Assembly: GCA_900769405.1 (NCBI GenBank) | Contig: CAAGGL010000031.1 | Location: 62,001 to 126,000, forward strand | Source of the DNA: an uncultured Alistipes sp. | GTDB lineage: Bacteria > Bacteroidota > Bacteroidia > Bacteroidales > Rikenellaceae | Reading direction: 5' to 3' | DNA: 64,000 nt | In this document: piece after piece, positions 1 through 7,317 of the stretch | How positions within the stretch are numbered: the stretch's first letter is position 1 | Layout of the letters: each line of letters opens with the position of its first letter | Notes under the pieces: generated by a model | Told to the model about the DNA's origin: nothing | The model's input: only the letters and a program-made list of their open reading frames with translations | Databases searched by the model: none | Made by a program: the position numbers and the translations under genes

Positions 1-11
1 ACTTTACAATT

Positions 12-959
12 ATGACAAACGAAAACTACACTTACTCAGGCTGGAAAATGAATGGTTTTGCAGCGTTGTTTATGATCCTCGCAACTCTCGCGGTGGCTAT
101 TGCATCGATCGCTTGGTCGGTCAATCTCGAAGGTAATGCCGTACCCTCGACCATCGCGGCAGTGGTGGGCGTGCTGCTGTTCTTCGCGTCGATCGTTCTG
201 ACGTGCGGCTTTATGATGCTCGAACCCAACGAGGCTCGCGTGCTGTTGTTCTTTGGTAAGTATCGCGGTACGTTCTACGAGACGGGTTTCTGGTGGGTAA
301 ACCCCTTTATGACCAAGAAGAGCATCTCGATGCGTGCCCGTAACCTCAATGTCGATCCTATCAAGGTGAACGACAAGGCAGGTAACCCGATCCTGATCGG
401 TCTGGTGCTCGTATGGCGTATCAAGCGCGAGGGTATCTATAAGGCTGTATTCGAGATCGACGCTCCGACCGGTGCAGGTGTGCAGTCGTCGGCACGAATG
501 AACGTATTGGAGAATTTCGTGGCTGTTCAGAGCGATGCGGCGCTGCGCCACGTGGCAGGTCTGTACGCTTACGACGAGAATACCACCGCCAATGAGGAGA
601 TCACGCTCCGTTCGGGTGGTGAGGAGATCAACGACCAGCTGACCGATCAGTTGACCGAGCGTCTGGCTATGGCAGGTATCGAGGTTGTTGAGGCTCGCTT
701 GAACTACTTGGCATACGCTCCCGAGATTGCAGCGGTTATGTTGCGTCGCCAGCAGGCTGATGCGATCATCGCAGCTCGCGAGAAGATCGTCGAGGGTGCT
801 GTTTCGATGGTTAAGATGGCGCTGGATCGTCTTGATGATGAGAATGTTGTCGAGCTGGACGAGGAGCGCAAGGCGGCTATGGTCAGCAATTTGCTCGTAG
901 TTCTCTGCTCGGACGAGTCGGCACAGCCCGTGCTCAATACCGGTACTTTGAATCATTAA
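12..959 (+). CDS. SPFH/band 7 domain membrane protein
   Basis: This 315-residue protein has two N-terminal membrane helices (about residues 15-35 and 43-66) followed by a stomatin/prohibitin-like SPFH domain (about 68-255). SPFH proteins form membrane-bound oligomeric rings or microdomain scaffolds. The substrate or partner is not evident here. Visible features are the LEPNEARVLLFFGKYRGT stretch typical of the start of the domain and a helical Ala/Glu-rich region near residues 240-275. It is the first gene of a tight plus-strand run: the ribbon-helix-helix gene starts 14 bp after its stop, and two membrane-protein genes follow. The promoter lies outside the window. Family assignment is firm; function is inferred only in general terms. 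Confidence 0.9.
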   Translation: MTNENYTYSGWKMNGFAALFMILATLAVAIASIAWSVNLEGNAVPSTIAAVVGVLLFFASIVLTCGFMMLEPNEARVLLFFGKYRGTFYETGFWWVNPFMTKKSISMRARNLNVDPIKVNDKAGNPILIGLVLVWRIKREGIYKAVFEIDAPTGAGVQSSARMNVLENFVAVQSDAALRHVAGLYAYDENTTANEEITLRSGGEEINDQLTDQLTERLAMAGIEVVEARLNYLAYAPEIAAVMLRRQQADAIIAAREKIVEGAVSMVKMALDRLDDENVVELDEERKAAMVSNLLVVLCSDESAQPVLNTGTLNH

Positions 960-973
960 TCGTTTGAGGGATT

Positions 974-1186
974 ATGGCGGTTAAAGAGTCATCAACTCGT
1001 AGTTTTGTGCTACGTATCGACGCCGAGACAATGGACGCTATCGAGCGTTGGGCAGCGGACGAGTTTCGTAGCACAAACGGCCAGTTGCAATGGATCATAG
1101 CTGAGGCTTTGCGTCGCAGCGGCCGCAAACCGCGTCCTGCAAAACGCAAAAAGGCTGAGGCTGAAACTGTGGAGTCAAACGATTAA
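974..1186 (+). CDS. Arc/MetJ-type ribbon-helix-helix protein
   Basis: This is a 70-residue protein. A short beta strand (SFVLRIDAET, residues 9-18) and two helices fit the ribbon-helix-helix DNA-binding fold, and a Lys/Arg-rich tail (about 48-60) would suit nucleic-acid contact. It sits between the SPFH gene and two membrane-protein genes, so it may autoregulate the operon. No toxin-like partner follows it, which argues against a classical toxin-antitoxin pair. DNA binding is inferred from the fold and was not tested. Confidence 0.75.
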   Translation: MAVKESSTRSFVLRIDAETMDAIERWAADEFRSTNGQLQWIIAEALRRSGRKPRPAKRKKAEAETVESND

Positions 1187-1199
1187 TACCCACCAAGAT

Positions 1200-1802
1200 A
1201 TGAGCAAAAAGATAGAGAAAAACAGGGTGCCGATGCTGAATATCGACACCGAGCGCGCCAAGGATAATTCGTTGTGGAGCTGCGTTTGGACTTCGTACAA
1301 GAATCGTTCGGCGGCTGATGTTCGCCGCGATATGGGTACGGATTGGAACGAAAAGAGGTTCTGGAAGAGCCGCACTCCCTTCCCGTGGTTTGCACTTGTT
1401 TCGTTCCTACTGCTGATGGCGCCGTATGCGATCAAGTACTATTTCCCCGAATTTTATGCGCAATATGAGTTGGCGTTCGATATCTGGACTTGGGTAACTC
1501 TCGCTCTCTTCATTGGGCACTTGTTGTGGCGTTGGTTTCGTCGTGCTCCGCGTCGTCGCTACGAGGTTGCGGTGGGTGCTTGCGCCATTATGGGTGTGAT
1601 TTGGGTGGTTATGCCCTGCTACAATTTGTTGAAAGGTGCCGATGACTCTACGGCGCAATATCAACTGCTGGCAATGGCGGGCGCGTCGTTGGTGCTGATG
1701 TTCTTGTTTCATTACTTGTGGCGCAGGGTGCGCAATCGCTCGGCAGTCGAGATTCAGACTTTGCGAGCTAAGGTGCGCCGCGACAAAATGAAAAATCTGT
1801 AA
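1200..1802 (+). CDS. Four-helix integral membrane protein of unknown function
   Basis: I do not recognise a named family. The 200-residue protein begins with a polar stretch of about 60 residues and has four likely membrane helices near residues 63-80, 90-110, 125-143 and 158-174. Its C-terminus is strongly basic (about 175-200). The start ATG lies 13 bp after the ribbon-helix-helix stop, and the next gene begins 3 bp after this stop, so it is almost certainly co-transcribed with the SPFH gene. A structural or regulatory role in an SPFH membrane assembly is possible but only inferred from position. Confidence 0.75.
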   Translation: MSKKIEKNRVPMLNIDTERAKDNSLWSCVWTSYKNRSAADVRRDMGTDWNEKRFWKSRTPFPWFALVSFLLLMAPYAIKYYFPEFYAQYELAFDIWTWVTLALFIGHLLWRWFRRAPRRRYEVAVGACAIMGVIWVVMPCYNLLKGADDSTAQYQLLAMAGASLVLMFLFHYLWRRVRNRSAVEIQTLRAKVRRDKMKNL

Positions 1803-1805
1803 ATT

Positions 1806-2318
1806 ATGGCTGCAAATATGTATATTGTGCCGATGAAACGCTCGGCGGGTGTTTGGTTATCGACGATAGCAACAATGCTGACAATACTGTTTGTTGGCGT
1901 GTTTCTCTACTTCTTCGAAGATGCGGGTTGGTTGCCACTTGTGGTGCTGTCGTTGATCTTTGTGCCCTTGATGGTGGTGACGTGGCTGCAAGCGCCTCAG
2001 ACGCTGATGCTCGATCGCAATACCTTGACTATTGGTCGCCGCGTGCAACCGGTCGAGATATCGTTGGGCGATATCGTTCGTGTCGAGCGTGTCGAGTCGA
2101 AGGTCGTTCGTCGTGCAATGCGCAAGGTGGGCAATGGCGGTTTGTGGGCCTATACGGGTCGCTACTACCACCGTGCAGTTGGTAATTATCAGCTGTTTGC
2201 TACCGAGTTAAAGGATCTGGTGCTGATCGAAACCGACAACAAGAAGTATATCATCTCGTCGGTCGATACCATTATGCTTCGCAGGTTGCAGAACAACGAT
2301 CTGCTGCGTGCGAAATAG
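1806..2318 (+). CDS. Membrane protein with PH-like cytoplasmic domain
   Basis: The 170-residue protein has two adjacent membrane helices (about residues 15-38 and 41-60). A beta-rich C-terminal region of about 100 residues follows, with the pattern of bacterial PH-like domains (IGRRVQPVEISLGDIVRVER near 77-96). Such proteins are often small membrane adaptors. It closes the SPFH operon, with only 3 bp between it and the upstream membrane-protein gene. No catalytic motif is visible. Codon use matches its neighbours. Confidence 0.7.
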   Translation: MAANMYIVPMKRSAGVWLSTIATMLTILFVGVFLYFFEDAGWLPLVVLSLIFVPLMVVTWLQAPQTLMLDRNTLTIGRRVQPVEISLGDIVRVERVESKVVRRAMRKVGNGGLWAYTGRYYHRAVGNYQLFATELKDLVLIETDNKKYIISSVDTIMLRRLQNNDLLRAK

Positions 2319-2341
2319 GTTGAATCGCTAAACAAACTCTT

Positions 2342-3289
2342 ATGTTGACTAAGCAGAAATTCATAACGCTGATCGCCGCTCTGGCGTTGGCGATCGCGGC
2401 GTCGGCCGAAACGCCGATAACCCTGCAAACCACCTCGGGCGAGATCTATGGCACGTTGGTTGCCCCCGAGAATGCCTCGCGCACGGCGGTGCTGATTATT
2501 GCAGGTTCGGGTCCGACCGACCGCAACGGCAATAGTGTGGCGGGCATATCGACCAACGCCTATCAGATGTTGGCCGACTCGCTTGCGGCACACGGCTATG
2601 CGTCGTTGCGCTACGACAAGCGCGGCATTGCGGCGAGTGCGGCGGCAGGTACTGACGAGTCGCAACTGACCTTCGATGCCTATATTGACGATGCTGCGGC
2701 TTGGATCGAGCTGTTGGTTGCCGACGAGCGATTCGACCGCGTGGTTCTCGCAGGACATAGCGAGGGCGGACTGATTGCGCTTGTGGCGGCAAAACGCAGC
2801 GAGAAGGTGGCGGCAGTGATTACGTTGGCGGGTGTTGGCGAGGCGATCGATGCTACGCTGCGACGTCAGCTTGCGACGCAGCCCGAGCCCTACAAGAGCG
2901 AGTGCTATCGCATTATCGATGAGTTGAAGGCGGGGCGCAAGGTGACCGATGTGAAGCCCGAATTGGCAGTGTTGTTTCGAGAGAGTGTGCAGCCCTTCCT
3001 GATCTCGCAGATGCGTTACGATCCTGCGGCGGAGGCTCGCGCGTTGAAGGTGCCGTTGCTGGTTGTGCAGGGTACGACCGACATCCAGATCAACCTGAAC
3101 GACGCGATGAAACTTTCGACCTCGAATTTCGCGGCTAAATTGGCGATTATCAAGGATATGAACCACGTGCTGAAACCCTGCGCATCGCTCGATCAGCAGG
3201 TGCAGATGATGACCTACATCAACAGCTCGACTGCGCTTGCGCCGACGCTTGTGCCGACGCTTGTCGGATTCCTCAATGAGTTGAAATAG
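2342..3289 (+). CDS. Secreted alpha/beta hydrolase
   Basis: The 315-residue protein has an N-terminal signal peptide (about residues 1-22) and an alpha/beta hydrolase fold. The segment GSGPTDRNGN near residue 57 fits the oxyanion-hole loop, the nucleophile elbow is GHSEGGLIA (Ser near 140), a candidate acid lies in QGTTD, and the catalytic His is in KDMNHVLK. The substrate is likely a small ester or amide but cannot be named. The product is exported, probably to the periplasm. It starts 23 bp after the SPFH cluster and is followed by a strong bidirectional terminator. Confidence 0.85.
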   Translation: MLTKQKFITLIAALALAIAASAETPITLQTTSGEIYGTLVAPENASRTAVLIIAGSGPTDRNGNSVAGISTNAYQMLADSLAAHGYASLRYDKRGIAASAAAGTDESQLTFDAYIDDAAAWIELLVADERFDRVVLAGHSEGGLIALVAAKRSEKVAAVITLAGVGEAIDATLRRQLATQPEPYKSECYRIIDELKAGRKVTDVKPELAVLFRESVQPFLISQMRYDPAAEARALKVPLLVVQGTTDIQINLNDAMKLSTSNFAAKLAIIKDMNHVLKPCASLDQQVQMMTYINSSTALAPTLVPTLVGFLNELK

Positions 3290-3307
3290 TCATAACGTGA
3301 ATATAAA

Positions 3308-3348
3308 ATCAGTGCCACTCCGCGACGGGGTGGCACTGATTGTTTTTT
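3308..3348. terminator. Bidirectional intrinsic terminator
   Basis: The inverted repeat ATCAGTGCCAC...GTGGCACTGAT has a GC-rich core, with a T-run after it on the plus strand and an A-rich flank before it that serves the minus strand. It lies between the converging hydrolase and sirtuin genes. Confidence 0.85.
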
Positions 3349-4039
3349 ATAGCTCGCTGACAAGTGTTTCGAGCAGTTGCGGCATTCCGATGGCGGCGCG
3401 CTCGCGTATGTGAGTCAGCGGATTGCGGATCATCGCCACATCGGGCTGACCGGGATCGACCAGATAGATCGGCACTCCGCGTCGGGCGTAATGCACCAAC
3501 GATGCGGCAGGATAGACTGCCAGCGACGTACCCACAACGACAAGTATATCAGCCTTCTCGACAATGCGCGTTGCGCGATCGAACATCGGAACGGCCTCGC
3601 CGAAAAAGACGATATGCGGGCGCAGATACGATCCGTCCTCGGCGCGCGCGTCGAGATCCTGCTCCCAGCCCTCGATCGGGTAGATGAGGTCGGGGTTGGC
3701 CGTGCTGCGCAACTTCGTCAGTTCGCCGTGCAGGTGCGTTACGCGGGTCGAGCCGGCACGCTCGTGCAGGTTATCTACATTCTGCGTAACAACCTCGACG
3801 TCAAAGTGTTTCTCCAACTCGGCAATGGCGCGGTGAGCGGCGTTAGGCTCTTTCGAGAGCGTCTCGCGGCGGCGCAGATTGTAGAATTCGACAACTTTTG
3901 CGCGGTTGCGTGCGAGAGCCTCGGGCGTGCAGACCTCCTCGATGCGGTAATTGGCCCACAGACCGTCCGAGTCGCGGAAGGTTGCAATGCCGCTGTCGGC
4001 ACTCACGCCTGCTCCGGTGAAGACTACAAGTCGTTTCAT
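3347..4039 (-). CDS. cobB: NAD-dependent protein deacylase (sirtuin, CobB type)
   Basis: The 230-residue sirtuin removes acyl groups from protein lysines using NAD. Visible motifs are GAGVSADSGIATFRD (about residues 9-23), TQNVDNLHERAGS (85-97) and the catalytic His in LHGE (His104). A Tyr53...Arg56 pair (FYNLRR) is the signature of desuccinylase-type class III sirtuins. The zinc-binding Cys pairs of E. coli CobB are absent; the only Cys is near residue 37. My recollection is that Bacteroidales homologues also lack them. It lies 12 bp downstream of murF and is probably transcribed with it. Confidence 0.9.
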   Translation of the reverse strand: MKRLVVFTGAGVSADSGIATFRDSDGLWANYRIEEVCTPEALARNRAKVVEFYNLRRRETLSKEPNAAHRAIAELEKHFDVEVVTQNVDNLHERAGSTRVTHLHGELTKLRSTANPDLIYPIEGWEQDLDARAEDGSYLRPHIVFFGEAVPMFDRATRIVEKADILVVVGTSLAVYPAASLVHYARRGVPIYLVDPGQPDVAMIRNPLTHIRERAAIGMPQLLETLVSEL

Positions 4040-4051
4040 TTTTTTCGAAAT

Positions 4052-5305
4052 TTATAGTAGCGGAATCAACTTCTCCAAGCCGATGCTGTGCGAGCCCTTG
4101 ACCAAGATCAAAGCGCCCTCGATAGGCTCGGTTTCGAGCCTCTGGGTAACCTCCTCACGCGATGCGAAACAGCTCACGCGCGGATCGTCTGCAACAGTCG
4201 CTGCCGCCTGTCCGAAGTGCTTGCCCACCAGCCATATACGGTCGAAATCGCCCGCCACGACAAGTTCCACAATCGAGCTGTGCTCTTCGGCTGACCACTC
4301 GCCCAATTCGAGCATATCGCCAAGGATGCAGACGCGCGGTTGCTCGCTACGCTCCGAGAGGAAACTTTCGAGCGAGGCTCGCATACTCGACGGGTTGGCA
4401 TTGTAGCAATCGACAATCAGTGTATTGCGGTCGGTGACGCTGCGTTGCGAGCGGTTATTGGTAGGAGTGTAGGTTGCAATCGCGTGGCGGATACGGTTTT
4501 CGTCAACATCGAAATAGCGACCTATCGACATCGCCGCCGCGATATTTTTGAGGTTGTAGTCGCCTTCAAGTTGGTGCTCGACGCCGTTCGAAGTCGCAAA
4601 AGCGAAGTACTCGACGGCCATATTTTTGCGCTCGGCAGCCATTGCCGACAACACCTCGTCATCGGCCGGAACGAATGCGCGTCCGCCCGTCGAATCGAGA
4701 TAATCGAACAGCTCGCCCTTGCCGCGACGAATACCCTCGACACCACCAAAACCCTCCAAATGCGAACGACCTATGTTGGTCAGAATGCCATAGTTAGGCT
4801 TCGCGATCGAGGTCAGCAGCGCGATCTCGCCACAAGCACTTGCGCCCATCTCCACGACACCAAATTCGGTCGTGTGATCCATCGCCAGAAGTGTCAGAGG
4901 CACGCCGATATGGTTATTCAGGTTGCCGCGAGTGGCATAAACTTCGTACTTCTCGGCCAGCACGCGCGACACCAACTCCTTGGTCGTGGTTTTGCCGTTA
5001 CTACCCGCCACGGCGAGGATCGGAATACCCAGCACCTCGCGGTGCTCGCGTGCCAAATCCTGCAATGCACGGAGCGTATCTTCGACCAGAAACAATCTCT
5101 CTTTCAACTCCTCGGGGGCATTTTCGCGTACCGTAGCGTCGTCAATAACGGCCACCGACGCCCCTTTGCGAAGAGCGTCGATAGCGAAACGATTGCCGTC
5201 GAAACTTGCGCCGCGCAGTGCGACAAAGAGTGCGCCCTCGCTGATCGCGCGCGAATCGGTGGTTACGCCCGTCGAGTCGCGGAAAATATCATATAGAGCC
5301 GACAT
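4052..5305 (-). CDS. murF: UDP-N-acetylmuramoyl-tripeptide--D-alanyl-D-alanine ligase
   Basis: MurF adds the D-Ala-D-Ala dipeptide to UDP-MurNAc-tripeptide in the cytoplasm, the last soluble step of peptidoglycan precursor synthesis. The 417-residue protein shows the Mur ligase ATP loop GSNGKTTTKE (about residues 101-110) and the central-domain motif VEMGAS (about 151-156). The C-terminal ligase domain contains NANPSSMRAS and ends in KGSHSIGLEK. It is slightly shorter than E. coli MurF, as is common. It stands alone rather than in the dcw cluster, 4 bp after the mannose-1-phosphate guanylyltransferase gene. Confidence 0.95.
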   Translation of the reverse strand: MSALYDIFRDSTGVTTDSRAISEGALFVALRGASFDGNRFAIDALRKGASVAVIDDATVRENAPEELKERLFLVEDTLRALQDLAREHREVLGIPILAVAGSNGKTTTKELVSRVLAEKYEVYATRGNLNNHIGVPLTLLAMDHTTEFGVVEMGASACGEIALLTSIAKPNYGILTNIGRSHLEGFGGVEGIRRGKGELFDYLDSTGGRAFVPADDEVLSAMAAERKNMAVEYFAFATSNGVEHQLEGDYNLKNIAAAMSIGRYFDVDENRIRHAIATYTPTNNRSQRSVTDRNTLIVDCYNANPSSMRASLESFLSERSEQPRVCILGDMLELGEWSAEEHSSIVELVVAGDFDRIWLVGKHFGQAAATVADDPRVSCFASREEVTQRLETEPIEGALILVKGSHSIGLEKLIPLL

Positions 5306-5309
5306 CGTT

Positions 5310-6380
5310 TTAGATATGTTTGTCGCCCTTGCGGAAGCGAATTTCGTTAATGAAAGTCTTGATTATGGGCTCGTTAGATCGCGGGCAGATCATCAGTACA
5401 TCGGGCGTATCGACCACGATGTAATCCTTCAATCCGTTGATTACGGCCAGCTTGTCTTTGGGCATCGACAGCAGACAGCCCGTCGAATCGAACGTAACTG
5501 CCTCCGACGAGCAGGCGTTGCCCTCTTCGTCTTTGGGGTAGTATTGGTAGAGCGAGCCCCAGGTGCCCATATCGCTCCAACCGAAGTCGCCCATATGAAC
5601 ATAGACATTCTCGGCTTTTTCCATCACGCCATAGTCGATCGAGATCGCGCGGCACTCCGAGAATACGCGCTCGATAGCCTCCTTTTCGTTTTCGGTACCA
5701 ATATGTTCGGCCGCCTGCGCAAAGAGCGACGATAACTCGGGCAGGAAGCGCTGCAATGCCGCACGGATCTGCTCGACGCTCCATACGAAGATACCCGAAT
5801 TCCACAGGAACTCACCACTCGCAAGGAAGGTCTGCGCCATTTCGAGGTTGGGTTTCTCGGTGAAGGTCTTGACCTTGGTGATCGCCTCGCGCGAGTTGAC
5901 CTGAATATATCCGTAACCCGTTTCGGGGCGCGAGGGACGCAGACCGATTGTCATCAGTGCCTCGTTTGCAGCGGCATAATCGACGCACTCGCGAGCCACG
6001 TTGATAAACTCCACTTCGTCCAGAATCAGGTGGTCCGACGGTGTTACGATCATCATCGCCTCGGGATCCTCCTTAGCCAGACGCTCGGCGGCATAGGCGA
6101 TGCAGGGGGCGGTGTTGCGACCAATCGGTTCGCACATCACCTGGTCGGGGCGTAATTCGGGAATATGTTCAAGCACAAGCTCTTTGTATGCGCTGTTGGT
6201 CATCACGAGGAAGTGTTCGGGCGGCACCAGACGGGCAAAACGCTCATAAGTGTGTCGGATAAACGAACGTCCCGTACCCAGAATGTCGAGGAACTGCTTG
6301 GGCATCGCCTGGCGGCTGAGGGGCCAAAAACGGGTGCCTGCTCCGCCCGCCATAATGATGCAATAGATGTTTTTGTTCAT
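5310..6380 (-). CDS. manC: Mannose-1-phosphate guanylyltransferase
   Basis: This enzyme makes GDP-mannose from mannose-1-phosphate and GTP, a precursor for GDP-fucose and surface glycans. The nucleotidyltransferase signature GGAGTRFWPLSR and the PKQFL motif follow directly after the start. The protein is 356 residues and lacks the C-terminal isomerase domain of bifunctional enzymes. I chose the ATG at 6380 because the conserved IYCIIMAGGAG strand begins right after it; the in-frame start at 6416 adds only 12 unconserved residues. A likely promoter is at 6530-6537. Confidence 0.92.
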   Translation of the reverse strand: MNKNIYCIIMAGGAGTRFWPLSRQAMPKQFLDILGTGRSFIRHTYERFARLVPPEHFLVMTNSAYKELVLEHIPELRPDQVMCEPIGRNTAPCIAYAAERLAKEDPEAMMIVTPSDHLILDEVEFINVARECVDYAAANEALMTIGLRPSRPETGYGYIQVNSREAITKVKTFTEKPNLEMAQTFLASGEFLWNSGIFVWSVEQIRAALQRFLPELSSLFAQAAEHIGTENEKEAIERVFSECRAISIDYGVMEKAENVYVHMGDFGWSDMGTWGSLYQYYPKDEEGNACSSEAVTFDSTGCLLSMPKDKLAVINGLKDYIVVDTPDVLMICPRSNEPIIKTFINEIRFRKGDKHI

Positions 6381-6529
6381 ATTTTCGATGTTTTGTTGTT
6401 CGCTAAAAGTTTGCATTTACGCTATAAACGACGTTTTGCTGCGTGTTGGTATCTCGAAATATCGCCCGAAATGGTCGATTTAGGGTCGAAAATCGCACGC
6501 CTGCGCGTTATATATTGTGTAGCATAGTA

Positions 6530-6537
6530 CAAAGATA
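6530..6537 (-). promoter_or_regulatory. Candidate -7 promoter element for manC
   Basis: TATCTTTG on the minus strand matches the Bacteroidetes TAnnTTTG -7 box. It would give a leader of about 140 nt before manC. It lies back to back with the pssA promoter. Confidence 0.5.
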
Positions 6538-6549
6538 AAAAATTTTCAT

Positions 6550-6557
6550 TAACTTTG
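6550..6557 (+). promoter_or_regulatory. Candidate -7 promoter element for pssA
   Basis: TAACTTTG matches TAnnTTTG and lies 35 bp upstream of the pssA start codon. Confidence 0.6.
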
Positions 6558-6592
6558 CCGCCCGAAACTTAAATATTTTTCACTCTACGAAG

Positions 6593-7303
6593 ATGAAAGT
6601 ACGCTACTTTACAATACCGAACCTTCTTACGCTCTCGAATCTGTTCTGCGGCGCGCTGGCCGTCGTGTCGGCATTGGAGGGAGATATGGTGCGCGTGTTC
6701 TGGCTGGTGATGTTGTCGGCCGTGTGCGATTTTCTGGACGGATTCGCAGCGCGTCTGCTCAATCAATACTCGGCACTCGGTGTGCAACTCGATTCGTTGG
6801 CCGATATGGTCAGCTTCGGTCTGGTGCCCTCGACGGTTGTTTTCTCGATCCTGCGCACGTTGGAGTTCGGTGGTGAATGTGGTGCGTGGTGTTATGTGGC
6901 ATTTATTGTAGTGCTCTTCTCGGCTCTGCGTCTGGCGCGATTCAATATCGACGATTCGCAGCACGAGGAGTTCCTCGGACTGCCCACGCCCGCCTGCGCG
7001 ATGTTCTTCGTGGCTACGGGCTGGATGTTCGATAAGGGTCTGCTGCCGAATACCGATGCTGTTTGGTATGCGGTGGATGCCGTTGTGATGGCGACGTTGT
7101 TGATCGTGCCCGTGAGAATGTTCTCGCTCAAAATTAAAAGTTTCGGTTGGCGCGGCAATGAATTGCGTTTCACGTTCGTTATACTCTCGGCAGTGGCTAT
7201 TGCGGTGTGGCAGGTGAAGGTGGTGCCCACCGTGATTGTGGCATACGTTTTGGTTTCGCTGGTGCGTCATCTGCTCGCAAAGCGTACGCAAACGGAAGAG
7301 TAA
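6593..7303 (+). CDS. pssA: CDP-diacylglycerol--serine O-phosphatidyltransferase
   Basis: The enzyme joins serine to CDP-diacylglycerol to form phosphatidylserine, the precursor of phosphatidylethanolamine, in the inner membrane. The 236-residue protein carries the CDP-alcohol phosphotransferase signature: DG-x2-AR-x8-G-x3-D-x3-D, seen as DGFAARLLNQYSALGVQLDS plus the following LAD (about residues 45-67). The rest is membrane helices. A phosphatidylserine decarboxylase gene, often adjacent, is not in the window. The porin gene begins 14 bp downstream. Confidence 0.92.
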   Translation: MKVRYFTIPNLLTLSNLFCGALAVVSALEGDMVRVFWLVMLSAVCDFLDGFAARLLNQYSALGVQLDSLADMVSFGLVPSTVVFSILRTLEFGGECGAWCYVAFIVVLFSALRLARFNIDDSQHEEFLGLPTPACAMFFVATGWMFDKGLLPNTDAVWYAVDAVVMATLLIVPVRMFSLKIKSFGWRGNELRFTFVILSAVAIAVWQVKVVPTVIVAYVLVSLVRHLLAKRTQTEE

Positions 7304-7317
7304 CAAATTGACAAACA

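Noticed and set aside
974..1186. Ribbon-helix-helix gene as a toxin-antitoxin antitoxin
   Set aside because: No toxin-like gene is adjacent; its neighbours are an SPFH gene and membrane-protein genes.
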